This document shows positions 45,571 through 54,382 of a stretch of 64,000 nucleotides of DNA, piece after piece. Origin of the DNA: Poseidonibacter antarcticus. GTDB taxonomy: Bacteria > Campylobacterota > Campylobacteria > Campylobacterales > Arcobacteraceae. The DNA is taken from assembly GCF_003667345.1 (NCBI RefSeq), contig NZ_RCWF01000009.1:1-64000 (forward strand). Reading direction: 5' to 3'. The notes beneath the pieces are model-generated. The model was not told where the DNA came from, did no database searches, and was given only the letters and a program-made list of their open reading frames with translations. Every line of letters starts with the position of its first letter. Position 1 is the stretch's first letter. The position numbers and the translations under genes are program-made.

Positions 45571-47586
45571 ATGAAAGAAAATAAAAAAATTATATTAAGT
45601 TTATCGTTAGCTGCAAGTATGGCGATAAGTACTACACAAGCAAAAGCTGAATCTTTAGGAGAAGTTTCTGTAACAGATACAGCTTTTGAGTCACAAGTAA
45701 AAAGTATCACATCTTCTAGGTTAGAAAAGTTACAAGCAAATGATGTTAAAGATATTTTAAAATCACTTCCAAGTGTAATAGTAGATGGTAGTGCAAGATA
45801 TTCACAAAAAGTTTATGTAAGAGGTTTAGAAGATAAATCTTCAAATATTACAATTGATGGTGCAAAAATGTCAGGACAACTTTTTCATCATTCAGGTGAT
45901 CAAACAATTGATGCAGAGATGTTAAAAATTGGTTCAATTGAACTTGGTCCAAATTCTGCTTTAAGTGGAGCTGGTGTAATAAATGGTTCATTTATTTATG
46001 AAACAAAAGATCCAAGTGATTTTTTAGAAGAGGGTGAAACTTTTGGTGGAAAAATTTCTGCTGGTTATGAAAGTGGATATGAAAGAAAAAAAACAAGTGT
46101 TGCAGTTTTCTCAAAACTTAATGACAAAATTGAGTTTGTTGGAATCGGAAATATTACAGAAGATGGTGAATTACATACTCCTTCAAGTCAAACAATTACA
46201 TCAAAAGAAAGTAAGCTAAAAAGTGGTTTACTAAAAGTGGTTTTTAAACCAAATGAATATAATACTATTAAATTAGCATATAATACATACAATGATGGTG
46301 GAGATAGACAACTTTCAGGTGAAAAACCAGGAAATGATGAAACTAATCCATATAATGAAATAACAAGAGATACTTATACATTAAATTATACTTATGCTCC
46401 TGATAATGAATTGGTAAAAATAGAAGCAAAAGCTTATTCAAATACTCAAAAGTTAGTTAGAGATTCATTAACAGAAGATTATAGTACAAATGGTGTAGTT
46501 GATGGAGATTTAATTCAACCTGAAAGAACTTATGAAAATAAAGTTGTAGGTTTTGATTTAAGAAATAGTTCAATTTTAAGTAATCATCTAATTACTTATG
46601 GTGTTGATTATTCTAAAGAAGAACAATCAAAAACAGCTGATGGTTTAGCTGTTTATTCAACAGGTTCAAGAGCAGGGGAAACTGAAGTTTCAAGTGTTGC
46701 TGGAAAAGGTGAAATTGAAGCTTATGGTCTTTATTTAGAAGATGAAATTGATTTAGATAGATTAGTTTTAAATATTGGTGCAAGATATGATGTTCATGAA
46801 TTAGGTGGCTTTTATAGTGGTAAATTTGAGCAACTATCTCCAAAATTTAAATCTTCTTATCAAGCAACAGATAAATTAAAATTAAGAGCAGCCTATGGAC
46901 GAATTTTTAAAGGTCCAAGTTTAGGTGAAACATTAATGTTGAATGATAATATTGTTCAATCTGATGATACTCAACCACAAACTGGTAATAACTATGAAGT
47001 TGGGTTTGATTATGATTTATCACATGCTTTAAATGCAGATAGTTCTATCTTTGGTTTTACAGCATTTACTTATAATGTAGATAACTATTTACATCCAACA
47101 AAAAATGGTGCTATAGAAGCACAATCAGATATGAAAATATGGGGATTAGAAACTGTATTTAAATATCAAAAAGACAAATTTGGCTTAAATGCAAGTCATA
47201 CTTATACAGATGGTGAAGATAAATCTTTAGAAGATGGTTCAGTTATTGATCCACGAACTGCTAAAATTCATACATTTAAAGTTGGACTAGATTATCAAGC
47301 AACAGCTAATTTATTCTTAAACTACAGCGGTGAATTTGTTCCAGGGAATAAATATCAATATAAAGTTGATGAAAAAGTAAAAAGAAGTGGTTATGCTGTT
47401 CATAATGTAAGTGCAAGTTATGATATTACTGCAATAAAAGGTGCAAAAGTTAGCTTTGGTATAGATAATGTTTTAGATAAAAAATTCACTAGACATACAG
47501 CCTTTGGTACATATTTTGGTAATGAAGGTTATACTGCTTATGAAGTTGGAAGAAACTTTAAAGTTAATTTATCATATAAATTTTAA
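45571..47586 (+). CDS. TonB-dependent outer-membrane receptor (iron or heme type)
   Basis: A 671-residue receptor. Signal peptide ending near AKA (about 26), plug domain (about 45-160, with KVYVRGLEDKSSNITIDGAK), then a 22-strand-type barrel ending in YEVGRNFKVNLSYKF with the terminal Phe. RIFKGPSLGE in the barrel is the usual FRAP-region variant. AAGGA precedes the ATG. No periplasmic binding protein or TonB gene is adjacent. The plug segment LFHHSGDQT is histidine-rich, compatible with heme or a metal chelate; the substrate is not certain. Confidence 0.88.
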   Translation: MKENKKIILSLSLAASMAISTTQAKAESLGEVSVTDTAFESQVKSITSSRLEKLQANDVKDILKSLPSVIVDGSARYSQKVYVRGLEDKSSNITIDGAKMSGQLFHHSGDQTIDAEMLKIGSIELGPNSALSGAGVINGSFIYETKDPSDFLEEGETFGGKISAGYESGYERKKTSVAVFSKLNDKIEFVGIGNITEDGELHTPSSQTITSKESKLKSGLLKVVFKPNEYNTIKLAYNTYNDGGDRQLSGEKPGNDETNPYNEITRDTYTLNYTYAPDNELVKIEAKAYSNTQKLVRDSLTEDYSTNGVVDGDLIQPERTYENKVVGFDLRNSSILSNHLITYGVDYSKEEQSKTADGLAVYSTGSRAGETEVSSVAGKGEIEAYGLYLEDEIDLDRLVLNIGARYDVHELGGFYSGKFEQLSPKFKSSYQATDKLKLRAAYGRIFKGPSLGETLMLNDNIVQSDDTQPQTGNNYEVGFDYDLSHALNADSSIFGFTAFTYNVDNYLHPTKNGAIEAQSDMKIWGLETVFKYQKDKFGLNASHTYTDGEDKSLEDGSVIDPRTAKIHTFKVGLDYQATANLFLNYSGEFVPGNKYQYKVDEKVKRSGYAVHNVSASYDITAIKGAKVSFGIDNVLDKKFTRHTAFGTYFGNEGYTAYEVGRNFKVNLSYKF

Positions 47587-47637
47587 TAAATAATAACAAC
47601 AATATATTTATGAAAAAATGCGAATTCTCATAAACTA

Positions 47638-47665
47638 AACAATAAGTTTGCGATTTCTTATTGTT
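47638..47665 (+). repeat. First hairpin downstream of the TonB receptor
   Basis: A 9-bp perfect stem AACAATAAG/CTTATTGTT with a 10-nt loop, 52 bases after the stop. It is weaker than the hairpin that follows it and may only assist termination. Confidence 0.45.
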
Positions 47666-47673
47666 CTTCTATG

Positions 47674-47706
47674 GAAAACACTACTTATTTCCTTTGTAGT
47701 GTTTTC
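47674..47706 (+). terminator. Rho-independent terminator of the TonB receptor
   Basis: An 11-bp perfect stem (47674-47684 with 47696-47706) and 11-nt loop, followed by TTTATCTTTATT. Confidence 0.8.
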
Positions 47707-47784
47707 TTTATCTTTATTAAATATTCTTAAAATAAAAACTAAAGCTTTATATAGTAAAATCATTAAAACATAAAAGGACATATC

Positions 47785-48498
47785 ATGCGTGAAAAAAAAA
47801 GTGATAAATTAGCTGTTTTAATTGATGCAGATAATGCACAAGCTTCAATAATTGCAGAACTTCTAGCTGAGGTATCAAAATTTGGAACAGCAAGTATAAA
47901 AAGAGCATATGGAGATTGGACAACACCAAATCTTAAAAAATGGAAAGAGTACTTACACAAATATGCAATTCAACCTGTTCAACAATTCGCTTATACAAGT
48001 GGAAAAAATGCAACAGATTCTTCACTTATAATTGATGCAATGGATATTTTACATGAGAGTGAACTTGATGGATTTTGTTTAATTTCATCAGATAGTGATT
48101 TTACTAGACTTGCTACAAGAATAAGAGAATCTGGATTAGTTGTATATGGTTTTGGTGAGAAAAAAACTCCTGAAGCTTTTATTGCAGCTTGTGATAAATT
48201 TGTATTTACTGAAATTTTAAGAGAAAAAGATGTTCCTACTCAAAAATCTGAATCAAATATATCAACTTTAAAGCCAATTATTGTTTCAGCTATAAATGCA
48301 GTCTCAAAAGATGATGGATGGGCTAGATTATCAAATGTAGGTTCATATATAAATAAAAATAATCCATCATTTGATCCAAGAAATTATGGATATGAAAAAC
48401 TTGGTAAATTAATATATGATTTAAATTATATTATTGTTGATGAAAGAGAGTTTAATGATCACTCATCTAATGTACATATTTATATAAAATTACGATAA
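47785..48498 (+). CDS. NYN-domain ribonuclease-like protein with LOTUS/OST-HTH domain
   Basis: A 237-residue protein. The N-terminal NYN (PIN-like) domain has the acidic residues AVLIDADNAQ (Asp14, Asp16), DSSLIIDAMD and SSDSDFTRLA, so the nuclease site seems intact. The C-terminal part (about 160-235, with GWARLSNVGSYI and YGYEKLGKLI) is an OST-HTH/LOTUS RNA-binding domain. AAAAGGA precedes the ATG. Single gene between terminator and rpsB leader. RNA is the likely target; its role is unknown. Confidence 0.85.
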   Translation: MREKKSDKLAVLIDADNAQASIIAELLAEVSKFGTASIKRAYGDWTTPNLKKWKEYLHKYAIQPVQQFAYTSGKNATDSSLIIDAMDILHESELDGFCLISSDSDFTRLATRIRESGLVVYGFGEKKTPEAFIAACDKFVFTEILREKDVPTQKSESNISTLKPIIVSAINAVSKDDGWARLSNVGSYINKNNPSFDPRNYGYEKLGKLIYDLNYIIVDEREFNDHSSNVHIYIKLR

Positions 48499-48543
48499 TC
48501 TTTTTACTTAAACAAACTTTAAAATATCTTTAGGTAAAATCTC

Positions 48544-48639
48544 GGTTCTAATTTTATATTAGAAACCTCACATGTATCATTCCTGGTATGGGTTGTGACT
48601 AGATTTATCTAGACATTAAGGGATACAGAGGCTAAACCC
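48544..48639 (+). promoter_or_regulatory. Structured leader upstream of rpsB
   Basis: The 168-base gap before rpsB holds at least three pairings: GGTTCTAAT with ATTAGAAACC (48544-48567, one bulge), CTAGA-TTTA-TCTAG (48599-48612), and a closing GGGTT/AACCC pair (48590-48594 with 48635-48639) that encloses the second. A TAAAAT at 48535-48540 could be the -10. A role in feedback control by ribosomal protein S2 is inferred from position. Confidence 0.5.
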
Positions 48640-48666
48640 AAATTTAAAATATACAAGGAAATTGTC

Positions 48667-49452
48667 ATGGTTACAATGAAAGATTTATTAGAATGTGGTG
48701 TACATTTCGGACACCAAACTAGAAGATGGAATCCAAAAATGAAAAAATTCATTTTCGGTGTAAGAAAAAATATTTATATTATTGACTTACAAAAAACATT
48801 AAGATACTTTAGATATACATATAATGTAGTTAGAGATAGAGCTGCTGCTGGTGAAACAATGATTTTCGTAGGTACTAAAAAACAAGCTAGTGAAGCTGTT
48901 AAAAGAGCTGCAGAGAATTGTAATATGCCGTACGTTAACCACAGATGGTTAGGTGGAATGTTAACTAACTACGGAACAATTAAAAAATCAATTAGAAAAT
49001 TAGAAATTATTAAAAAAATGAGAGAAGAAGGTCAATTAGACTTACTTACTAAAAAAGAAGCATTAATGCTTACTAGAAAAGAAACTAAGTTAGAATTATA
49101 CCTTGGTGGAATTAAAGAAATGCACACTATCCCTGATATGATGTTCGTTCTTGATGCTGTTAAAGAAAAAATTGCTATTCAAGAAGCAAGAAGATTAGGA
49201 ATTACTGTTGTTGCTCCTTTAGATACTAACTGTGATCCTGACTTAGTTGATTTACCAATTCCAGGTAATGATGATGCAATTAGATCAATTCAACTATTTT
49301 GTAATGAAATGGCTGCAGCTATGAATGAAGGTAAAGCTTCAAGAGAAGAAGAAGTTGAAGAAGAAGCACCTGTTTCTACTGACGAAGCAGCAGAAGTTGT
49401 AGCTGAAGCAGTAGCTGAAGGTGAAACTGAAACTAAAACTGAGGAAGCGTAA
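48667..49452 (+). CDS. rpsB: 30S ribosomal protein S2
   Basis: Begins [24 protein letters not shown], the family signature, and includes FVGTKKQA and [10 protein letters not shown]. The 261-residue length is normal; the last 40 residues are an acidic Glu/Ala tail. AAGGA precedes the ATG. The tsf gene follows by two bases in the near-universal rpsB-tsf operon. Confidence 0.98.
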   Translation: MVTMKDLLECGVHFGHQTRRWNPKMKKFIFGVRKNIYIIDLQKTLRYFRYTYNVVRDRAAAGETMIFVGTKKQASEAVKRAAENCNMPYVNHRWLGGMLTNYGTIKKSIRKLEIIKKMREEGQLDLLTKKEALMLTRKETKLELYLGGIKEMHTIPDMMFVLDAVKEKIAIQEARRLGITVVAPLDTNCDPDLVDLPIPGNDDAIRSIQLFCNEMAAAMNEGKASREEEVEEEAPVSTDEAAEVVAEAVAEGETETKTEEA

Positions 49453-49454
49453 TT

Positions 49455-50501
49455 ATGGCAGGAGCTACTCCAAAATTAATTAAAGAATTAAGAGAAAAAT
49501 CTGGTGCAGGTATGCTTGATTGTAAAAATGCTTTAAATGAGTGTGATGGTGATATTGAAAAATCAATCCAACACTTAAGAGAAGCTGGATTAGGTAAAGC
49601 TGCTAAAAAAGCTGGAAATATTGCTGCTGAAGGTGTTATTGCTGTTAAAGTTAACGCTGATAATACACAAGCTACAATGTTAGAACTTAACGCACAAACA
49701 GATTTCGTTGCAAAAAATGAAAACTTTTTAAACTTAACGCAAGAGATTGTATCTCATGCGCAAGAAAATAACATTATTGATGCTGTTGCACTTGCTGCTT
49801 CATCAATCAATGGTGTTGATTTCAATGAGTTTTTAAATGGTAAAATTGCAACAATCGGTGAAAACTTAGTTGCAAGAAAAGTTGCTGCAGTATCTGGTGA
49901 TGTTGTAAACGCTTATGTTCATACAAATGGTAGAGTTGGTGTTTTATTAGCTGCAACTTGTGATGAAGCTGCTAAAGATAAAACTAAAGCATTATTAAAA
50001 TCACTTGCAATGCATGCATCAGCAATGAAACCTACAGTAATTGCATATACTGATTTAGATCCAGAATTTGTTGAATCTGAAAACAGAGCAATTATTGCAG
50101 AAATTGAAGCTGAAAATGATGAGTTAGTTAGATTAAAAAAACCATTAAAAAACATCCCTCAATTTGTATCTAGATCACAATTGACTGAAGCTGCTATTGA
50201 AACTGAAAAAGCATCAATGAGAGCTAAATTAATTGAGCAAGGTAAACCTGAAAAAATTCTTGATAATATTATCAAAGGTCAAATTGCTAGATGGATTGAT
50301 GATAACTGTCAATTAGATAATAGATTAGCTTTATTATCTCAAGCTTATGTAATGGATGATAAAAAATCTGTTGAAGAAGCAATTGCAGATGTTGATGCAT
50401 CTATTAAAATCACTTCTTACATCAGATTTGAACTTGGTGAAGGAATTGAGAAAAAAGAAGAAGATTTTGCTGCAGAAGTTGCTGCACAAATGGCTAAATA
50501 G
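49455..50501 (+). CDS. tsf: Elongation factor Ts
   Basis: Nucleotide-exchange factor for EF-Tu. The N-terminal TPKLIKELREKSGAGMLDCK with ALNECDGD and the core LNAQTDFVAKNENF are both diagnostic. At 348 residues it is longer than E. coli EF-Ts, as in other Campylobacterota. GAGGAAG precedes the ATG. It is followed after 37 bases by the ABC ATPase gene. Confidence 0.97.
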   Translation: MAGATPKLIKELREKSGAGMLDCKNALNECDGDIEKSIQHLREAGLGKAAKKAGNIAAEGVIAVKVNADNTQATMLELNAQTDFVAKNENFLNLTQEIVSHAQENNIIDAVALAASSINGVDFNEFLNGKIATIGENLVARKVAAVSGDVVNAYVHTNGRVGVLLAATCDEAAKDKTKALLKSLAMHASAMKPTVIAYTDLDPEFVESENRAIIAEIEAENDELVRLKKPLKNIPQFVSRSQLTEAAIETEKASMRAKLIEQGKPEKILDNIIKGQIARWIDDNCQLDNRLALLSQAYVMDDKKSVEEAIADVDASIKITSYIRFELGEGIEKKEEDFAAEVAAQMAK

Positions 50502-50538
50502 TATATTTAAACTTCTTAAAAAATAAAGGATCAGAACT

Positions 50539-51222
50539 ATGAGTGAAAAGAATCTAGAAAAGTCACTCATGGATGATGACCTTTTATTACAAGCTAACAA
50601 TATTTCTCACAAGTTCGATTATGAACTTTTTAATAATATAACATTATCTTTAAAAAAACAAGAATCAATTGCAATTATAGGAATGAGTGGTAGTGGAAAA
50701 TCTACACTTTTAAATATTCTTAGTTCACTACTAAAACCTATTGAAGGTGAAGTATTATTCAATGACGAAGAAATTTATTCTTTAAAGCAAAAAAAACTTT
50801 TAAATATTAGAAGAAAAGATTTTGGTATTATTTTTCAAGCACATTATCTTTTTAGAGGATTTTCAGCAAGTGAAAATTTAGATATTGCTACACTTTTAAG
50901 TGGAGAAGAATTATCAAAAAAATTACTTAAAGATTTGAAAATTGACCATGTATTAACTCAAAGTGTTGGAGAATTAAGTGGTGGGCAACAACAAAGACTT
51001 TCAATTGCAAGAATTATGACTAAAAAACCAAGAATAATATTTGCTGATGAACCAACTGGAAATTTAGATAAAGATACAGCTAATATTGTAATGGATACAC
51101 TATTTAATTATATTAAAAACAATGATGCGGGGTTAATACTTGTTACTCATGAAAGCGAATTAGCTGATAAATGTGATAAAGTATATAAACTAGAAGATTT
51201 AGTATTACAGGAGTTAAAATGA
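50539..51222 (+). CDS. LolD-like ABC transporter ATP-binding protein
   Basis: A 227-residue ATPase with Walker A GMSGSGKST, Q-loop FQAHYLFRGFSA, signature LSGGQQQRLSIARI and Walker B IIFADEPTG, closest in wording to LolD/MacB-type subunits. No permease gene is adjacent. The same gene follows tsf in Campylobacter jejuni, so the order is conserved. The stop overlaps the start of the next gene (ATGA). A lipoprotein-release role is plausible, with permease subunits elsewhere. Confidence 0.85.
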   Translation: MSEKNLEKSLMDDDLLLQANNISHKFDYELFNNITLSLKKQESIAIIGMSGSGKSTLLNILSSLLKPIEGEVLFNDEEIYSLKQKKLLNIRRKDFGIIFQAHYLFRGFSASENLDIATLLSGEELSKKLLKDLKIDHVLTQSVGELSGGQQQRLSIARIMTKKPRIIFADEPTGNLDKDTANIVMDTLFNYIKNNDAGLILVTHESELADKCDKVYKLEDLVLQELK

Positions 51223-52046
51223 ATTTATTGTTGATATGTGAAACGGCAATAATAGAGCAGATTTTTTCACTTGTTTGTAAAAAACTAAATATTGATTTGG
51301 TTATGAAAAAAACGAATGATGTTAATGAAAAGTTTGATTTAATTGTTGTAGATCAAAATTTTGTTGATGATAAATTTAATATAATTAAGCAGTTTTCAAA
51401 AAAATTAGGAGCCATTTCTAGTGAAGAATTACCTTTTGATAAAGCAAGAGATTTTATAATTCCTAGACCATTCTTACCTACTAAATTACAAGAAATATTA
51501 ATAGAACAATTTGAAGAAATTAAAAAAGATGAACATTCTTCTAGTATAAATAATTATACTAATACTACAGCAAGCAATGATGAGTATGAAGAAGATGAGG
51601 ATGTAACTGTACCTATTATTACAGATTATGTTGAATCTTTAGCTGAAGATGTTTATTTAGATATTGAAGAAGAGAATGATGAGAGTATAGTTAATATTGC
51701 ATCTTTAAAAAATGGTGGAATTTTAGATGATTCTGAATTGTCTAAAATAAATAATATTTTAAAAGAAGAAGTAATTCATAATGAAATTGTTATGAATAAA
51801 AATGATTGGAAAGATATTTCTGATATTATTGATGATGCATTAGATGAAGTAAAAGAATATGAATTTGATTTAGATGAAGAAGCTAAAAACAATACAAATA
51901 ATCAGTTAAAACTTGTTTTAACTGATTATAATATTAACGAACTAAAGCCTTTACTTGAAAAACTTAACCAAGAAATAATTGATAAACTTTCTCAAGGAGA
52001 GAGTATTGATATTAGGCTTATGTTAAAGGATGAAAAAGTTGATTAA
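51219..52046 (+). CDS. Highly acidic protein of unknown function
   Basis: A 275-residue protein with a receiver-like first 85 residues (alternating hydrophobic strands, LIVVDQNF) and then a very Asp/Glu-rich, probably disordered middle and a helical end. It matches by position and composition the so-called highly acidic protein encoded before gmk in C. jejuni. No catalytic motif is visible. GGAG precedes the ATG. It overlaps the upstream gene by four bases and gmk by 17. Confidence 0.75.
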   Translation: MNLLLICETAIIEQIFSLVCKKLNIDLVMKKTNDVNEKFDLIVVDQNFVDDKFNIIKQFSKKLGAISSEELPFDKARDFIIPRPFLPTKLQEILIEQFEEIKKDEHSSSINNYTNTTASNDEYEEDEDVTVPIITDYVESLAEDVYLDIEEENDESIVNIASLKNGGILDDSELSKINNILKEEVIHNEIVMNKNDWKDISDIIDDALDEVKEYEFDLDEEAKNNTNNQLKLVLTDYNINELKPLLEKLNQEIIDKLSQGESIDIRLMLKDEKVD

Positions 52047-52656
52047 TGAAAAAAAAGGTGCAATATTAATATTATCAGGACCAAGTGGTTGTGGTAAATC
52101 TACTTTATTAAAAGAAGTATATAAACAAATTGATGATTATTATTTTTCAATTTCTACAACTACAAGACAACCAAGAGTTGGTGAAGTAAATGGAGTAGAT
52201 TATTTTTTTGTGTCAAAAGAAGATTTTGAAAAGGATATTGAAAAGGATAATTTTTTAGAATATGCACTTGTTCATGGAAATTATTATGGAACATCTCTTA
52301 CACCAATTAAAAAAGCGCTTGAAGAAAAAAAGTTAGTAATCTTTGATATTGATGTACAAGGTCATGAACTAGTTAGAAATAAATTAGACTCTATTGTTAC
52401 ATCTGTATTTATTACTACTCCATCTTTAAAAGTATTAGAAGATAGATTACATAGTAGAAATACAGATAATAAAACTGTAATTGAAAATAGAATTAAAAAT
52501 GCAAAAGTAGAAGTTGAACATTTTAGAAATTATGATTATTTAATAATAAATGATGATTTGGAAGAAGCTTCAAAACAATTAGTTTCAATAGCTAATATTA
52601 TAAGAATTAAAACTAAATTATTTGATAAAAACTCTATAGTATCAAGTTGGTTATAA
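52030..52656 (+). CDS. gmk: Guanylate kinase
   Basis: Phosphorylates GMP to GDP. P-loop LSGPSGCGKST near residue 15, the GMP-binding STTTRQPRVGEVNGVDYFF, and FDIDVQGH are all present. The ATG at 52030 has AAAGG touching it, which is too close; a TTG at 52039 has better spacing and would shorten the protein by three residues. Length 208 is normal. It ends an operon reaching back to rpsB or the ABC ATPase. Confidence 0.95.
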   Translation: MKKLINEKKGAILILSGPSGCGKSTLLKEVYKQIDDYYFSISTTTRQPRVGEVNGVDYFFVSKEDFEKDIEKDNFLEYALVHGNYYGTSLTPIKKALEEKKLVIFDIDVQGHELVRNKLDSIVTSVFITTPSLKVLEDRLHSRNTDNKTVIENRIKNAKVEVEHFRNYDYLIINDDLEEASKQLVSIANIIRIKTKLFDKNSIVSSWL

Positions 52657-52669
52657 AAACCTACTTGAT
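52641..52669 (+). terminator. Terminator of gmk, overlapping two stop codons
   Basis: A 10-bp stem with one mismatch (52641-52650 with 52660-52669) and 9-nt loop, then six T residues on the plus strand. It contains the gmk stop and runs into the 3' end of the convergent EAL gene. Confidence 0.75.
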
Positions 52670-54283
52670 TTTTTCATATGCTACAGGCTTATCAAAATAG
52701 TAGCCTTGGCAATAATCTATTCCTAACTCTTTAACTTTTTCATAAATTTCTTTACTTGATACATATTCAGCAACAGTATTTACTTTAAAATCTTTTGAAA
52801 AATTAACAATTGTATTTACAATAATTTCTAAATCTTTAGAAGTAGTTATATTTTCAATTAAAGATCCATCAATCTTTACAAAATCAATATTAAGTAGTGT
52901 TAATAAATTAAAGTTAGAATATCCAGCTCCAAAATCATCGACTCCTACATTACAATTAAATTTCCTTACATTTGTAATAAATTTTGTTACTTGATTAAAA
53001 TCAGAGATTTCTTCAGATTCAAGAATTTCAAATTCTAATAAATGTGTATATTCTTTATTTTTTTCTAATATATCATATATAAAAGCAGTTGTTTCTTCAT
53101 TTGCAATATCATCAAATGAAACATTAACTGAAACTCTTTTATTTTTATTTTTAATTAATTCAAAAGAATCATTAATAATTATCTTAATAATATTAGGATA
53201 TAGTTTTGTTCTTTTAGCAACATCTAAAAAATTTACAGGAGCAATTTCTTCTCCTTCATGTGTTATATATCTTATTAAGGCTTCATATTTATATACTTCT
53301 TGTGTTTTTGCATTTACAATTGCTTGAAAGTATGCTTTAAATAAATTATCTCTAAATCCTACTTTTACTTGTTTAACCCATTTGATATTTTCTTCAAAAG
53401 ATTGTTGAATATTAAATGATTCATTATATACCATGATTCTTTGAAGTTTTGATCTTGCATAGTTGATAACTCTTTGGGAATATTTATATGCTCTTGCTCC
53501 ATCACCTGTTGCAATACCAATAGTAATATTAATATCTATTTCATCATCATTAATATATAAAGAATCTTTCTCTATTTTATCAGCAAAAGCACAACATAAT
53601 TTATAAAAAGAATCTACGTCTAATTCTTGTTTTAAAGATACAATAGCAAATTTATCTGCATCCATTCTATATATAGTAAAATCAGTACTTTTGAAAAAAG
53701 CTTTTAGGGATTTGGCTAGTTCATATAATATTACATCACCATTTTTTTCACCAAAAAGGTCATTTATTGTTGAAAACTCATCAATATCTAAAAGACCCAT
53801 TAATCCATACTTACTATTTTCAATATCTTTTTTTAGCCTATTTCTATTTGGAAGATTAGTTAAATTATCAATATATAAATCTTTTAATTCATGATAAAGT
53901 AAAGATTGTGACATAACTTGTAAAAGTTTTGATATATCTATTGGTTTTAAAACGTATTTATCTACACCTATATCAATAGCTTCTAAAAGATATTCTTTAT
54001 TTGAAAAAGCTGTTGCAACTATAATAGGAATATTTAAATTTATTTTTTTTATTTCTTTAACCATCTCTAAACCATTTAGAATTGGCATATTTACGTCAGT
54101 AATAATTAGGTCTATTTCATTTTCATGCTCTTTAAATAAGTCAAGACCTTCTTGGCCATTTTCAGCAATGAATTGTTTTTTTGTAAAACCTTTTAAAATT
54201 TGATGAGTTACTTCTCTCAAATCTTTTTCATCTTCTGCGTATAAGATAGTAATATTTTTTAGTATTGATATATTGTTTATCAT
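52661..54283 (-). CDS. Response regulator with degenerate GGDEF and EAL domain
   Basis: A 540-residue protein: receiver domain (1-125, Asp63 in ITDVNMP, lysine in LKPID), GGDEF-type domain (about 140-290) and EAL domain (about 305-540). The GGDEF loop reads RMDADKF at 206-212, so cyclase activity is probably lost. The EAL domain keeps YEALIRY, FEILESEE, DDFGAGYSN and IDYCQGYYFDKP, so c-di-GMP hydrolysis is likely, controlled by receiver phosphorylation. No partner kinase is adjacent. Confidence 0.9.
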   Translation of the reverse strand: MINNISILKNITILYAEDEKDLREVTHQILKGFTKKQFIAENGQEGLDLFKEHENEIDLIITDVNMPILNGLEMVKEIKKINLNIPIIVATAFSNKEYLLEAIDIGVDKYVLKPIDISKLLQVMSQSLLYHELKDLYIDNLTNLPNRNRLKKDIENSKYGLMGLLDIDEFSTINDLFGEKNGDVILYELAKSLKAFFKSTDFTIYRMDADKFAIVSLKQELDVDSFYKLCCAFADKIEKDSLYINDDEIDINITIGIATGDGARAYKYSQRVINYARSKLQRIMVYNESFNIQQSFEENIKWVKQVKVGFRDNLFKAYFQAIVNAKTQEVYKYEALIRYITHEGEEIAPVNFLDVAKRTKLYPNIIKIIINDSFELIKNKNKRVSVNVSFDDIANEETTAFIYDILEKNKEYTHLLEFEILESEEISDFNQVTKFITNVRKFNCNVGVDDFGAGYSNFNLLTLLNIDFVKIDGSLIENITTSKDLEIIVNTIVNFSKDFKVNTVAEYVSSKEIYEKVKELGIDYCQGYYFDKPVAYEKIK

Positions 54284-54382
54284 TAAGAATCACTCCAATG
54301 TTATTAGGGTATAATAACATATTCTAACATAATAAACTAAGTGTAATTTAATAAATAACAAAATAAGAATAGGAATCTCTCT

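Noticed and set aside
46613-46843. Reading frame on the minus strand inside the TonB receptor
   Set aside because: It is a shadow of the coding strand, rich in His, Leu and Gln from the reverse of common codons, with no independent signals.
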